Source: Shimia marina
GTDB taxonomy: Bacteria > Pseudomonadota > Alphaproteobacteria > Rhodobacterales > Rhodobacteraceae
Assembly (NCBI RefSeq): GCF_001458175.1
Contig: NZ_CYPW01000006.1
Span: forward strand, 687,554-751,553
Length of the DNA stretch: 64,000 bases
Direction: 5' to 3'
This document shows positions 1-9,461 of this stretch, in pieces. Made by a program: the position numbers and the translations under genes. The number at the start of each line of letters is the position of its first letter. Position 1 is the stretch's first letter. The notes under the pieces were generated by a model. That model was not told the DNA's origin. It saw nothing but the letters and a program-made list of their open reading frames with translations, and made no database searches.

Positions 1-1492
1 CCAGTCCACCAATCAGCACGCCCCCAATCAACCAGGCCCAGGGGCGCGGCGTTTCAGCCGGCGCTGTCTCCGACTGCGCAATCAGGGTGGCTTCGACAAT
101 GCCGGGCAGCCGTGGCCCAAAGCGCGCCAGAATCTTGGCGGTTTTCACCAGATCACCCAGCACCGCCCGCGGGCCAATGCTGTCGCGGATGTAGCTGGTG
201 ACCACCGGTTTCGCCACATCCCAGATGTTCACACGAGAATCCAACGAGCGCGCCACGCCTTCGACCACCACCATGGTGCGTTGCAGCAGGATCAGCTCGG
301 TGCGGGTTTCCATGCCAAAGCGCTCGGTCACCTCAAACAGATAGTTGAGCAGCCGCCCCATGGAAATGTGATCGGCATCCATGCCAAAGATCGGCTCCCC
401 AACCGCACGCAGCGCGCGGGCAAATTCATCCACATCCTGATCCGCTGGCACATAGCCGGCTTCAAAATGCACCTCCGCCACGCGTTTGTAATCGCGCTGA
501 ATGAAGCCAAACAGGATCTCCGCATAGACTCGGCGGGTGTATTCATCAATGTGGCCCATGATGCCAAAATCATAGGCGATGATATCGCCACTGGCGGCGA
601 CCTTCATATTCCCCTGATGCATATCCGCGTGGAAAAACCCATCGCGCAGCGCATGATTGAGAAACAGTTCCAACACCCGGGCGCCCAGTTTCTGACGATC
701 ATGACCTGCTGCATCCAGCGCGGCATTGTCGCCAATCGGCGTGCCCTCGGCCCAGCCCAGCGTCATCACCCGTTTGGCGGAGTAAGCCCAGTTGACCGTG
801 GGCACCTGAAATCCATCATCCTCTGCGGTATTGGCGGCAAACTCGCTGGCCGATGCGGCTTCAAGGCGCAGATCCAGCTCCCCGGTCACCACGCCGTCAA
901 AATGCTCAATCACCTCAATCGGGCGCAGGCGGCGCGAGGCCGGAGAGAGCGCAGCAATCATATTGGCGGCAAAGTAGAAGGCATCCACATCCTTGCGGAA
1001 GGCCCGCTCAATACCCGGTCGCAGCACTTTGACAGCGACCTCTTCGCCGGTGCTCGCCAGTCGGGCGCGGTGCACCTGTGCAATGGAGGCTGCGGCGACA
1101 GGTTCGGAAAACTCAGAAAAGACCGAATCCGCATCCAGCCCCAGTTCGCGCGCGACTTCTGCTTTGGCTTCAGCCACGGAAAACGGTGGCAGCTTATCCT
1201 GCAACACCCGCAGTTGCGTGGCCAGATCCGCGCCCACCACATCAGGTCGGGTGGAGAGCACCTGGCCAAATTTGATGTAGGCCGGACCCAGAGCCGTCAG
1301 TGCGCGGGGCAGGGGCGGCACATCTGTGTCGCCTTTGATGGCCAGCCATTGAAACGGCCAGGCCAGCGTGCGCAGCACAATGCGCACGTGACGCGGCGCT
1401 TCAAAGGCGTCAAGCACCGCTTCCATGGCACCCGCACGTTCCAACGTGGCCCCGGTGCGGATCAGGCGAATGAGATTATGCGGCCCTCTCAC
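1..1492 (-). CDS. ubiB: UbiB, ABC1/ADCK-type atypical kinase for ubiquinone biosynthesis (3' end outside window)
   Basis: This is a member of the UbiB/ADCK family of atypical kinase/ATPases that support ubiquinone synthesis at the inner membrane. Reading the minus strand from 1492 gives about 497 codons before the window edge, so the C-terminus is missing. The family KxGQ element appears as KFGQ at residues 74-77. An ExD-like GELDLR follows, then MHQGN, and the metal-binding DFG has its Asp at residue 308. The last visible residues ([12 protein letters not shown]) look like the usual C-terminal membrane anchor. I chose the GTG start at 1492 because it overlaps the ubiE stop by four bases (GTGA), the normal coupling of a ubiE-ubiB operon. 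UbiE makes the C-methylated quinone intermediate, so both genes serve quinone supply. Confidence 0.95.
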   Translation of the reverse strand, partial: MRGPHNLIRLIRTGATLERAGAMEAVLDAFEAPRHVRIVLRTLAWPFQWLAIKGDTDVPPLPRALTALGPAYIKFGQVLSTRPDVVGADLATQLRVLQDKLPPFSVAEAKAEVARELGLDADSVFSEFSEPVAAASIAQVHRARLASTGEEVAVKVLRPGIERAFRKDVDAFYFAANMIAALSPASRRLRPIEVIEHFDGVVTGELDLRLEAASASEFAANTAEDDGFQVPTVNWAYSAKRVMTLGWAEGTPIGDNAALDAAGHDRQKLGARVLELFLNHALRDGFFHADMHQGNMKVAASGDIIAYDFGIMGHIDEYTRRVYAEILFGFIQRDYKRVAEVHFEAGYVPADQDVDEFARALRAVGEPIFGMDADHISMGRLLNYLFEVTERFGMETRTELILLQRTMVVVEGVARSLDSRVNIWDVAKPVVTSYIRDSIGPRAVLGDLVKTAKILARFGPRLPGIVEATLIAQSETAPAETPRPWAWLIGGVLIGGL

Positions 1493-2238
1493 AGCTTCCA
1501 GCCCGAATGCAGCGCGGCAATGCCCATGGTCAGATTGCGGTATTTCGCATTCTCGAATCCGGCGGCTTTCACCATATCAAGGAAGGTCTCCTGATCGGGG
1601 AATTTGCGGATCGATTCGACCAGATATTGATAGCTGTCACGGTCATTTGCGATCACCTGCCCCATGCGCGGGATGATGTTGAAGGAATAGAGGTCATAGA
1701 CCTTCTGCATCATGTCATTGGGGATCTGGGAAAACTCCAGCACCATCAGGCGCCCGCCCGGTTTGAGCACGCGAAACGCCTCATTCAAGGCTTCCTGTGG
1801 GCGGGTTACATTGCGAATGCCAAAGCTGATTGTGTAGACATCAAAAGTGTTGTCCTCAAACGGCAGCGCCATGGCGTCGCCCACAACCCAATCAAGGCTC
1901 TCGGCCATATCATCGGCCTCCGCCCGCTTGCGCCCTTCCACCAGCATCGGCTCGGTCAGATCGCAGACCGTCGCATGGCCAGATCCGGCGCGATTGAGAA
2001 ATTTGAAGGACACATCGCCGGTGCCGCCCGCCACATCCAACAGTTTTTGGCCCGGGCGCGGCGCGAGCCAATCCATCATCGCATCTTTCCAGATGCGGTG
2101 AATGCCCATGGACATGACATCATTCATCACATCGTATTTGGAGGCCACCGAGCCAAAAACGCCCTGCACACGGCCCGCTTTTTCGCTTTCCGGTACGGTT
2201 TCAAATCCGAAATGGGTGGTGTTGTCGTTGTTCGCCAT
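1489..2238 (-). CDS. ubiE: UbiE, demethylubiquinone/demethylmenaquinone C-methyltransferase
   Basis: This SAM-dependent C-methyltransferase of quinone biosynthesis is 249 residues, the usual family length. It carries the class I SAM-binding motif [10 protein letters not shown] at about 66-75. The N-terminal [19 protein letters not shown] and the later SFGIRNV..AL.E..RVLKPGG blocks are typical of UbiE. The ATG at 2238 is preferred because an AGAGGA ribosome-binding site lies about nine bases upstream. An in-frame TTG at 2247 would add only three residues. The gene is first of a ubiE-ubiB pair and is divergent from mutM. In the 225 bases between ubiE and mutM I see no gene, only a small hairpin around 2379-2395. 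Confidence 0.96.
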   Translation of the reverse strand: MANNDNTTHFGFETVPESEKAGRVQGVFGSVASKYDVMNDVMSMGIHRIWKDAMMDWLAPRPGQKLLDVAGGTGDVSFKFLNRAGSGHATVCDLTEPMLVEGRKRAEADDMAESLDWVVGDAMALPFEDNTFDVYTISFGIRNVTRPQEALNEAFRVLKPGGRLMVLEFSQIPNDMMQKVYDLYSFNIIPRMGQVIANDRDSYQYLVESIRKFPDQETFLDMVKAAGFENAKYRNLTMGIAALHSGWKL

Positions 2239-2463
2239 CACGCGCAATCCTCTTGGTTGCTCCTTACATATAGGGCGTGCCGAAAGGGTACAATGCGTCG
2301 AATTGGTGAGGGGATAAAAGGGCCGTGTCCGGCCTCGGGAGGAAGCAAAGCGCCCTCCTATGGGGGAGGTCTGGCGCGGCCCGCTGTGCGGGCCAAGAAG
2401 GTGACTTGCTTACCACTGCACAAATTGCGCATTGTCCTGAGCAGCCAAAGGACTCACATCATC

Positions 2464-3315
2464 ATGCCCGAACTCCCCGAAGTCGAAACCGTCCGCCGTG
2501 GTCTGCAACCGGCCATGGAAGGCGCGGTGATTGCCAAGGCGGCGGTGAACCGCCCCGACCTGCGCTGGCCGTTTCCGGAGCGGATGGCCGCGCGTCTGAC
2601 CGGGGCGCAGGTGATACAGTTGCGGCGGCGCTCTAAATATATCCTTGCTGATCTTGATCGGGGTGAGACCTTGCTGATCCATCTGGGCATGTCCGGTCGC
2701 ATGACCGTGTCTGGGGATCCGCTGGGGCAGTTTGTGCATGATCATCCGCAGGCTCAGAAACACGATCATGTGGTCTTTGACATGGACAATGGCGCGCGGG
2801 TGACCTTCAACGATCCGCGCCGCTTTGGTGCGATGGACCTGCTGACAACAGAGACCGCAGAGCGCCACCCTCTGCTGGCCAAGATCGGCCCTGAGCCTCT
2901 GGGCAATGATTTTCATGAAGCCTATCTGGTGGCGCAGCTTGAGGGGCGCAACACGCCGATCAAATCGGCGCTTCTGGATCAGCGGATTGTGGCGGGGCTG
3001 GGCAATATCTATGTTTGCGAAGCTCTGTTTCGCGCAGGGATAGCGCCAAAACGCAAGGCAGGGGCGATTTCCAAAGAGCGGGTACAGTCCCTTGTGCCGA
3101 TAATTCGTAAGGTGTTGCAGGAGGCCATTGAAGCAGGCGGCAGTTCGTTGCGTGACTTTCGTCAGGCCGATGGAGAACTGGGATATTTTCAACACACCTT
3201 TGACGTCTACGGACGGGAGGGAGAACCCTGTAAAACCCCCGAATGCACAAGCAAAATCAGCCGAATCACCCAATCGGGGCGCTCGTCTTTCTACTGTGGG
3301 CAATGTCAAAGATAG
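2464..3315 (+). CDS. mutM: Formamidopyrimidine-DNA glycosylase MutM/Fpg
   Basis: This bifunctional DNA glycosylase/AP lyase removes 8-oxoguanine and formamidopyrimidines. The protein is 283 residues. It starts with the invariant MPELPEVET, in which the N-terminal proline exposed after Met removal is the catalytic nucleophile and the following Glu is also catalytic. LGMSGRM and [13 protein letters not shown], the helix-two-turn-helix region, are present. The C-terminus holds the zinc finger as CKTPEC ... CGQC. The frame stays open far upstream, but the catalytic proline fixes the start at 2464. The gene sits between ubiE (divergent) and an enoyl-CoA hydratase 63 bases downstream. Confidence 0.97.
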   Translation: MPELPEVETVRRGLQPAMEGAVIAKAAVNRPDLRWPFPERMAARLTGAQVIQLRRRSKYILADLDRGETLLIHLGMSGRMTVSGDPLGQFVHDHPQAQKHDHVVFDMDNGARVTFNDPRRFGAMDLLTTETAERHPLLAKIGPEPLGNDFHEAYLVAQLEGRNTPIKSALLDQRIVAGLGNIYVCEALFRAGIAPKRKAGAISKERVQSLVPIIRKVLQEAIEAGGSSLRDFRQADGELGYFQHTFDVYGREGEPCKTPECTSKISRITQSGRSSFYCGQCQR

Positions 3316-3378
3316 CTTGATCCCTTTTCATCAAATGGTAAGGAATCAGCCCTGACCGGAACAATGAAAGCATGGATC

Positions 3379-4155
3379 ATGGCTTTTGAGACGATCATCG
3401 TCGACATCGAGGACCACGTGGCCCTCATCAAGCTCAACCGCCCCGACGCGCTGAACGCGCTCAGCCAACAGCTGATCGGAGAGCTCCAGGAAGCTCTGGA
3501 AAGTGCGGATGCCAATGATAAGGTGCGCTGCATCGTCATCACCGGCTCAGAAAAAGCCTTTGCCGCAGGGGCCGACATCAAAGAGATGTCCACGATGAGC
3601 TTCGCCGAAGTGAATCTGTCCAACCTGTTTGCCGATTTCGGGGACCGTATTCAGGAGATCCGCAAGCCTGTGATCGCCGCCGTTTCCGGCTACGCGCTGG
3701 GCGGTGGGTGCGAACTGGCCATGGCCTGTGACTTCATCATCGCCTCTGAGACTGCCAAATTTGGTCAGCCAGAAATCAATCTCGGTGTGATTGCGGGCAT
3801 TGGCGGCAGCCAGCGCCTGACCCGCGCTGTGGGCAAAGCCAAGTCGATGGACATGAACCTGACTGGCCGATTCATGGATGCCGCCGAAGCTGAGCGTTCC
3901 GGCCTTGTCAGCCGCGTTGTGCCTGCCAAAAAGCTGATGGAAGAAGCCATGAGCGCGGCACAAAAGATTGCTGAGAAATCCCTGATCGCATCGCGCACAG
4001 CCAAAGAAGCGGTGAACCGCAGCTTCGAAACCACGTTGCGCGAAGGTCTGCTGTTTGAGCGCCGCGCCTTCCATTCGCTCTTTGCGACCGAAGATCAGAA
4101 AGAAGGCATGGCCGCCTTTGCCGAGAAGCGTGAGCCACAGTTCCGCGATCGCTAA
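3379..4155 (+). CDS. Enoyl-CoA hydratase (crotonase family)
   Basis: This crotonase-fold protein of 258 residues probably hydrates 2-enoyl-CoA in fatty-acid or amino-acid catabolism. Visible family elements are [11 protein letters not shown] near the N-terminus, the oxyanion-hole segment [29 protein letters not shown], and the catalytic-Glu region [20 protein letters not shown]. It resembles the short-chain EchA/FadB1-type hydratases of Rhodobacterales, but the physiological substrate cannot be read from sequence. The start at 3379 (MAFETI) matches the usual family N-terminus; an in-frame ATG at 3364 would add five residues. A strong terminator follows at 4189. Confidence 0.92.
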   Translation: MAFETIIVDIEDHVALIKLNRPDALNALSQQLIGELQEALESADANDKVRCIVITGSEKAFAAGADIKEMSTMSFAEVNLSNLFADFGDRIQEIRKPVIAAVSGYALGGGCELAMACDFIIASETAKFGQPEINLGVIAGIGGSQRLTRAVGKAKSMDMNLTGRFMDAAEAERSGLVSRVVPAKKLMEEAMSAAQKIAEKSLIASRTAKEAVNRSFETTLREGLLFERRAFHSLFATEDQKEGMAAFAEKREPQFRDR

Positions 4156-4188
4156 ACGACGCGCCTGTCTTTTATTCTGTCTGTTACA

Positions 4189-4215
4189 AAGCCCCCGCTC
4201 TGTCGGGGGCTTTTT
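4189..4215 (+). terminator. Rho-independent terminator after the enoyl-CoA hydratase gene
   Basis: A perfect 7-bp stem (GCCCCCG at 4191-4197 with CGGGGGC at 4204-4210) and a six-base loop are followed directly by TTTTTG. It lies 34 bases after the hydratase stop and separates that gene from the iron-related locus. Confidence 0.9.
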
Positions 4216-4297
4216 GTTGGGTGCGGCATCTCGGAGCGTTGACCTTGATCACGAAGAGACGCAAACCCAAGTAAACCAGTCAGAATAGAGTCGTCTG

Positions 4298-5425
4298 ATG
4301 TATCGCTTATTTGCCATTACATGTGTTGTCTGTGCTGCGTCCTTTGCCGCCGCGCAGGAGGAAATAAAGACGCTTGAAGCGCTGGGGGAGCGGTTGTTTT
4401 TTGACGAAAATCTCTCCGCCAATCGTACGCAGTCCTGCGCCACCTGTCATGATCCGGAGTATGGTTTTGCCGATCCTCGTGGCATGGCCTCCATTGGCGA
4501 TGATGGCGAGTCTCTGGGGGATCGCAATGCGCCGACCGCGTCTTATGCGGCGTTTATCCCCGCGTTTCATCGAGGTGATGATGGGGTCTGGCTTGGCGGA
4601 CAGTTTTGGGATGGGCGCGCCCCCAAGCTCGAAGATCAGGCCGGTGGCCCGCCACTCAACCCCATTGAAATGGGGATGAAAGACGCCGCTGCGGTGGTTG
4701 CGCGCCTGAACGAAGATCCGGTCTATCAGCAGGCATTCTCAGATTTGTTTGAGGCAGAGGTTCTGCAAGATGCCTCTGCGGGCTACACCGCCATGACGGC
4801 GGCCTTGGCCGCGTTTGAGCGCACAGAGGTTTTTGCACCTTTTGACAGCAAGTATGACCGTTTCTTGCGGGGCGAGGCGACCCTCACCAGTGAAGAAGAG
4901 CTGGGCCGGGTGCTGTTTTTTTCCGAGCAGTTCACCAACTGCAACCTGTGTCACCAGATCGGTACAAGCGCGATGGACCCGCGCGAGACCTTCACCAATC
5001 ACGAATTTCACAACATCGGTATTCCTGAGAACACGGCCCTGCGCGCCATGAATGGCGTCGCGCCGGGCACGGTTGACGCGGGGCTGGCCGCGAACCCGGC
5101 GGTGCAGGGCGATCCGATGCAGCTTGGCAAGTTCAGGACGCCAACTTTGCGCAATGTCGCTGTCACCGGCCCCTATATGCACAATGGTGTGTTTGAGGAT
5201 CTGCGCACGGTTGTGTTGTTTTACAACCGTTTCAACACCCGTAGCGAAGCCCGCCAGATCAATCCGGAAACCGGGGAGCGTTTTGGATCTCCGGCTGTGC
5301 CGCAGACCTTGGCGGTGAAAGAGCTGACCCATGGTCCGGCGCTGGATGATCGTCGCGTGGATGCGATTGTCGCCTTCCTGAAAACCCTGACGGATGCGCG
5401 CTACGAACATCTATTGGAAGAGTGA
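4298..5425 (+). CDS. Di-haem cytochrome c peroxidase (CcpA/MauG family), periplasmic
   Basis: This is an exported di-haem c-type cytochrome of 375 residues. The N-terminus (MYRLFAITCVVCAASFAAAQ) is a Sec signal peptide ending in an AxA-type site. Two haem-binding motifs are visible: CATCH near residue 49 and CNLCH near residue 213, in the usual N- and C-terminal halves. The sequence around the first, RLFFDENLSANRTQSCATCHDPEYGFAD, and the closing KFRTPTLRNVAVTGPYMHNGVF are typical of bacterial cytochrome c peroxidase/MauG proteins. It may reduce hydrogen peroxide or oxidise a partner. It lies 152 bases upstream of an imelysin gene on the same strand, with a possible separate promoter between them, so its link to iron uptake is contextual. 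Confidence 0.92.
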   Translation: MYRLFAITCVVCAASFAAAQEEIKTLEALGERLFFDENLSANRTQSCATCHDPEYGFADPRGMASIGDDGESLGDRNAPTASYAAFIPAFHRGDDGVWLGGQFWDGRAPKLEDQAGGPPLNPIEMGMKDAAAVVARLNEDPVYQQAFSDLFEAEVLQDASAGYTAMTAALAAFERTEVFAPFDSKYDRFLRGEATLTSEEELGRVLFFSEQFTNCNLCHQIGTSAMDPRETFTNHEFHNIGIPENTALRAMNGVAPGTVDAGLAANPAVQGDPMQLGKFRTPTLRNVAVTGPYMHNGVFEDLRTVVLFYNRFNTRSEARQINPETGERFGSPAVPQTLAVKELTHGPALDDRRVDAIVAFLKTLTDARYEHLLEE

Positions 5426-5537
5426 CTTTGTCACACAAACTACCCCAAGGGAAACGACCCTCTTCAACGGGAGGGAGACATCACGTCGCAGCTCAAAGCA
5501 TAGTAAAACAATAAGGATTGACGATCCTGATAAAATT

Positions 5538-5562
5538 GGTCAGTGATGCAGTAGATCTGACC
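5538..5562 (+). promoter_or_regulatory. Candidate operator or 5'UTR hairpin ahead of the imelysin gene
   Basis: GGTCAG (5538-5543) and CTGACC (5557-5562) form a perfect 6-bp inverted repeat with a 13-base gap, just upstream of the AAGGA ribosome-binding site (5566-5570) of the imelysin gene. It could be a repressor operator or an RNA hairpin controlling translation. It matches no iron-box consensus that I could confirm, so the role is a guess. Confidence 0.3.
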
Positions 5563-5577
5563 TTGAAGGACAATTCA

Positions 5578-6840
5578 ATGACACGTGCATTTCTGACAAC
5601 AACCGCTGCCGCTCTGGCGCTGGCAGCCCCGGCATTTGCCGCTGAAAAAGCCGATGTTCTGACCAACTATGCCAACATCGCCGCTGCAAAATATGAAGAC
5701 AGCCTGACCACTGCAAAGACCCTGCAGGCGGCTGTAAATGCGCTGGTTGAAGCGCCATCTGCTGAGGCGCTGCAAACCGCCAAAGACGCATGGCTGGCCT
5801 CCCGCGTGCCTTACCAGCAGACCGAAGTTTACCGCTTTGGCAACGCCATCGTGGACGACTGGGAAGGCAAAGTGAACGCATGGCCGCTGGACGAAGGTCT
5901 GATCGACTATGTGGAAGCGGCCTATGGTGGCCCAACCGACGAAAACCCGCTGGCTGCTCTGAACGTGGTTGCCAACGCGTCCTTTGACATCTCTGGCACC
6001 ACCGTGGACGCCGCAGAAATCACCCCTGAGCTGCTCGAAAGCACTCTGCATGAAGCAGATGGCATCGAAAGCAACGTGGCCACCGGCTACCACGCAATCG
6101 AATTCCTGCTCTGGGGTCAGGACACCAACGGTCACGCCCATGGCGCAGGCGACCGTGCCTGGACTGATTTCGCATCTGGCGACGACTGCACCGGTGGCAA
6201 CTGTGACCGCCGCGCACAATACCTGAAGGCAGCAACCGACCTGCTGGTGTCCGATCTTGAGTGGATGGCCGCTCAGTGGGCCGAAGGTGGCGAAGCCCGC
6301 ACCACAGTGACCGGCGACGAAGACGCAGGCATCGTGACCATCCTGACCGGCATGGGATCCCTGTCCTACGGTGAGCAAGCTGGTGAGCGTATGCGCCTTG
6401 GCCTGCTGCTGAACGATCCAGAAGAAGAGCATGACTGCTTCTCCGACAACACCCACAACAGCCACTACTACGATGGTCTGGGCATCCAGAACGTCTACCT
6501 TGGCGAATATGTGCGTGTAGACGGCTCCCTCGTGTCCGGCGCATCCCTGTCTGACCTCGTGGCCGCCGCAGACGCGGATCTGGACGCAGAGCTGAAAGGC
6601 AAACTCTCCGCCACCATGATGGGTCTGGGCCGCATCAAGACAGCCGCTGAATCCGGCTTCTCCTACGACCAGATGCTGGAGCGCGGCAACGCCGCAGGCG
6701 AAGCGCTGGTGATGGGCGGCGTGAACGGTCTGGTTGACCAAACCAAATCCATCGAAGCCGCTGTGGCTGCGCTGGGTCTGGACCAACTGGCGTTCGAAGG
6801 TTCCGACAGCCTCGACAATCCAGACGCTGTGTTCGAATAA
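5578..6840 (+). CDS. Imelysin-family (IrpA-like) periplasmic iron-regulated protein
   Basis: This 420-residue imelysin/peptidase M75 protein is exported by a clear Sec signal (MTRAFLTTTAAALALAAPAFA). The imelysin GxHxxE signature is present as GYHAIEFLLWGQ, about one third into the protein. DWEGKVNAWPLDEGLIDYV and a cysteine pair, DDCTGGNCD, are also seen. Imelysins in other bacteria are iron-regulated periplasmic or surface proteins thought to bind iron or haem in uptake systems. The start at 5578 has an AAGGA site seven bases upstream. Codon choice is more biased than in the neighbours, suggesting high expression, and a strong hairpin follows at 6855. Downstream are a di-haem oxidoreductase, a second imelysin and a DUF1513 protein. 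Confidence 0.93.
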   Translation: MTRAFLTTTAAALALAAPAFAAEKADVLTNYANIAAAKYEDSLTTAKTLQAAVNALVEAPSAEALQTAKDAWLASRVPYQQTEVYRFGNAIVDDWEGKVNAWPLDEGLIDYVEAAYGGPTDENPLAALNVVANASFDISGTTVDAAEITPELLESTLHEADGIESNVATGYHAIEFLLWGQDTNGHAHGAGDRAWTDFASGDDCTGGNCDRRAQYLKAATDLLVSDLEWMAAQWAEGGEARTTVTGDEDAGIVTILTGMGSLSYGEQAGERMRLGLLLNDPEEEHDCFSDNTHNSHYYDGLGIQNVYLGEYVRVDGSLVSGASLSDLVAAADADLDAELKGKLSATMMGLGRIKTAAESGFSYDQMLERGNAAGEALVMGGVNGLVDQTKSIEAAVAALGLDQLAFEGSDSLDNPDAVFE

Positions 6841-6854
6841 TAGAACCCAACATG

Positions 6855-6885
6855 GGGGCGGGATTGTCCCGCCCCTTCTTCTTTC
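6855..6885 (+). terminator. Strong hairpin with T-rich tail between imelysin and di-haem oxidoreductase genes
   Basis: A perfect 9-bp GC-rich stem (6855-6863 with 6867-6875), a 3-base loop and a TTCTTCTTTCT tail lie only 14 bases after the imelysin stop and 11 before the next start codon. It probably gives partial termination, so the first gene would be made in excess over the downstream ones. Confidence 0.75.
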
Positions 6886-6895
6886 TGTAGCGACG

Positions 6896-8428
6896 ATGCC
6901 AGCCATTTCATTCCCCTCAGCCACAGGCCTCGCAACCGGACTTCTGATTGCCCTTTCTGCGTCATCGGCGCAGGCGTTGGATGACCGTCACCTGAATTTC
7001 ACCCCCCGCACGGACGCAGAAACCGCCCGGATCAAGGCCGTCACAGCCTTTCCAACGGATTTCTCCGCACCGCAGAAGTTTGAAGCCCGCCCGGGGGGCG
7101 CGGCCACGGCACCGGTGCGCCGGGACAATCTGGTGTTTGACCAGCCCTCCGCGAATCTCCCGTCGGAGGCAGGGCTGGATTTTCGCCTTGGGGAGGCGAT
7201 GTTTGACAAGCTCTGGGTCTCTTCCCCCTCTTCTACATTGGCCTCGGATGGTTTGGGGCCGTTGTTCAACGCCCGCGCCTGTCAAAGCTGCCATATGCGG
7301 GGCGGGCGCGGCCATGCGCCTGAAACGCCCGAAGATGACGCGATTTCTTTTGCGTTAAAGCTCTCCATTCCCGGCACAGAGGGCGATCAGATCCATGAGA
7401 TTGCCGAGTTCCTCGCCACCCGACCCGAGCCAAATTATGGCACGCAGTTTCAGGATTTCAGCCTGCCGGGCCATCCCGCCGAAGCGCGGATTGAGGTGAC
7501 CTATGAGACATTAGAGGTGGCCCTGGCCGGAGGCGAAAACGTCACCCTGCGCCGCCCGACCGCCACGCCCAGGGATCTGGCCTATGGGCCCTTGCATGCC
7601 GATGTGATGTTCTCCGCCCGCGTTGCGCCGCAGATGATCGGTCTGGGTCTGCTGGAGGCGATTCCCGCCGCTGACATTCTGGCCAATGCCGATCCGGACG
7701 ATCTGGATGGGAACGGCATCTCCGGGCGCGCCAATATTGTCTGGTCACGCGAGTTTCAGCGCCCGATGTTGGGCCGCTTTGGTCTGAAAGCGGGCTCCCC
7801 GACCCTGCGCCAGCAAACCGCTGGTGCTTTTTCTACAGATATCGGCATCTCCACCTCTCTGTTTCCGGCAGGCCACGGCAATTGCACCCCGTTGCAAGAG
7901 GCCTGTGTGGCGGGGCCTCATGGTGACAAAGACGTGCGCGTCTTTGAGGTGGATGACGCTGGTTTGGATATCACCACCTTTTACACCGCCAATCTGGCAG
8001 TGCCGGCGCGTCGCGATGTGGATGATCCACAGGTGTTGCGGGGCAAGGCGCTGTTCTTTGACACCGGATGCGCCAGCTGCCACCAGCCCAGCTATGTGAC
8101 CCACCGTCTGCCCGATCAGCCCGCGCAGAGCTTTCAATTGATCTGGCCCTATACGGATATGTTGTTGCACGACATGGGCGAAGGGCTGGCGGATCATCGC
8201 CCCGAAGCCCGCGCCACGGGGCGTGAATGGCGCACGCCGCCGCTTTGGGGAGTGGGGCTGACCGAACGCGTGTCGGGCCACAACACCTTTCTGCATGATG
8301 GTCGCGCCGAATCCCTGCTTGAGGCGGTGCTCTGGCATGGGGGAGAAGCAGAGCCTATGAAAGAGCAGGTTGTGCAGATGTCCCCCGAAGACCGTGCCGC
8401 CCTGATCCGTTTCTTGGAGAGTCTCTGA
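6896..8428 (+). CDS. Di-haem oxidoreductase (DUF1111, 'thiol oxidoreductase'-like), exported
   Basis: This 510-residue protein of the DUF1111/di-haem oxidoreductase family is probably periplasmic. The N-terminus (MPAISFPSATGLATGLLIALSASSAQA) is a signal peptide. Two CXXCH haem sites are visible: CQSCH about residue 130 and CASCH about residue 391. DGNGISGRANIVWS, GRFGLKAGSPTLRQQ and the C-terminal TPPLWGVGLTERVSGHNTFLHDGRA are characteristic family blocks. The family is regularly found next to imelysins; an electron-transfer or ferric/ferrous redox role is inferred from that context, not shown. The ATG at 6896 is chosen because it starts the signal peptide. The next gene begins three bases after the stop, indicating co-translation. 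Confidence 0.92.
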   Translation: MPAISFPSATGLATGLLIALSASSAQALDDRHLNFTPRTDAETARIKAVTAFPTDFSAPQKFEARPGGAATAPVRRDNLVFDQPSANLPSEAGLDFRLGEAMFDKLWVSSPSSTLASDGLGPLFNARACQSCHMRGGRGHAPETPEDDAISFALKLSIPGTEGDQIHEIAEFLATRPEPNYGTQFQDFSLPGHPAEARIEVTYETLEVALAGGENVTLRRPTATPRDLAYGPLHADVMFSARVAPQMIGLGLLEAIPAADILANADPDDLDGNGISGRANIVWSREFQRPMLGRFGLKAGSPTLRQQTAGAFSTDIGISTSLFPAGHGNCTPLQEACVAGPHGDKDVRVFEVDDAGLDITTFYTANLAVPARRDVDDPQVLRGKALFFDTGCASCHQPSYVTHRLPDQPAQSFQLIWPYTDMLLHDMGEGLADHRPEARATGREWRTPPLWGVGLTERVSGHNTFLHDGRAESLLEAVLWHGGEAEPMKEQVVQMSPEDRAALIRFLESL

Positions 8429-8431
8429 CCC

Positions 8432-9460
8432 ATGCGTTCCCTTTTGATGACTGCCGCCCTCGTGAATGCCGCGCTGCTGGCCCCGCCAGTTTTGGCACAG
8501 GACGCGGCCACGCTTGTAGAAGGCGTGCTGGCGCAACATGTGCTGCCCGGTTTTCAGACATTTGCCACGCGCACCGAAGCTCTGACGGCTGCCGCTCAGT
8601 CTGACTGTCAGCCACAGTCTGCCGAATTGCGCGCCGCATTTCATGAGGGGTTTGATGCTTGGATGGCGGTCAGCCATCTGCGCTTTGGCCCCTCTGAGGT
8701 TGATGAGCGTGCCTTTGCGTTGGCCTTCTGGCCAGACACCAAAGGGTTCACGCCCAAATCCCTGACAAAGTTTATCACCACAGAGGATCCCGTCATTGCG
8801 GAGCCTGAGGCTTTTGGCGAAGTGTCAATTGCCGCGCGCGGCTTCTTTGCCATGGAGTATCTGCTCTATGACGACACCATCGCCACGCTGGGGGATGCGC
8901 AGTATCACTGCGCTCTGGTGCAGGCGGTGGCCGCTGACATCGACCGTCAGGCGCAGGCCATTCTTGCCGATTGGCAGGGCGGCTATGCCACCAGCATGCA
9001 AACCCCATCTGATGCGGCGGAATATGCCACTGATCTTGCGGCTGTGGCGCAGCTCTTTAAAGCCTTGGACACAGGGCTCCAGTTCAATGAAGAAGCCCGT
9101 CTGGGCCGACCGCTGGGCAGCTTTGAAAAGCCCCGCCCACGCCGTGCAGAGGCCCGTCGCTCTGGGCGCAGCCTGCGCAATATCACCGTGTCTCTGACCG
9201 CTCTCGAAGAGCTGTCTCAGGCGCTTGCCGCGCAAACACCGGGTGTTGCCGAGCGGCTGGAGGCCGCTTTTGCCGTGGCCTTTGAACAGGCAGAGGTATT
9301 GGCGGAGGATCCTGTCTTTGCAGGCGTTGCGGAGATGCAGGGGCGTTTCAAGGTCGAAATTCTGCAACAGTATATTGGCAACATCCGGGACATCGTCACA
9401 CAGGAGCTTGGCCCGGCACTGGATGTGACCGCAGGCTTCAACGCGCTGGACGGGGATTAA
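8432..9460 (+). CDS. Second imelysin-family exported protein
   Basis: This shorter imelysin homologue of 342 residues is exported by the signal peptide MRSLLMTAALVNAALLAPPVLA. It keeps the overall imelysin pattern. ARGFFAMEYLLYDD stands at the position of the GxHxxE motif, with Phe instead of His, so the metal-type site differs from that of the first imelysin. An Arg-rich stretch lies near residues 229-247. It is packed between the di-haem oxidoreductase (3 bases) and the DUF1513 gene (1 base), so the three form one translation-coupled unit. It may be a partner or scavenging subunit of the same system. Substrate unknown. Confidence 0.88.
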   Translation: MRSLLMTAALVNAALLAPPVLAQDAATLVEGVLAQHVLPGFQTFATRTEALTAAAQSDCQPQSAELRAAFHEGFDAWMAVSHLRFGPSEVDERAFALAFWPDTKGFTPKSLTKFITTEDPVIAEPEAFGEVSIAARGFFAMEYLLYDDTIATLGDAQYHCALVQAVAADIDRQAQAILADWQGGYATSMQTPSDAAEYATDLAAVAQLFKALDTGLQFNEEARLGRPLGSFEKPRPRRAEARRSGRSLRNITVSLTALEELSQALAAQTPGVAERLEAAFAVAFEQAEVLAEDPVFAGVAEMQGRFKVEILQQYIGNIRDIVTQELGPALDVTAGFNALDGD

Positions 9461-9461
9461 G

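Noticed and set aside
281-1594. Long plus-strand open frame opposite ubiB
   Set aside because: It is antisense to a clearly recognisable UbiB with all kinase motifs, and its product shows no family features.
5422-5434. GTGACTTTGTCAC palindrome at the peroxidase stop as a further copy of the shared operator
   Set aside because: The arms are GTGAC/GTCAC with a three-base centre, without the GGTGA/TCACC ends, and it overlaps a coding end.
5575-6924. 449-codon minus-strand frame opposite the imelysin
   Set aside because: Composition artefact of a GC-rich gene; the plus strand has a signal peptide, ribosome-binding site and imelysin motif.
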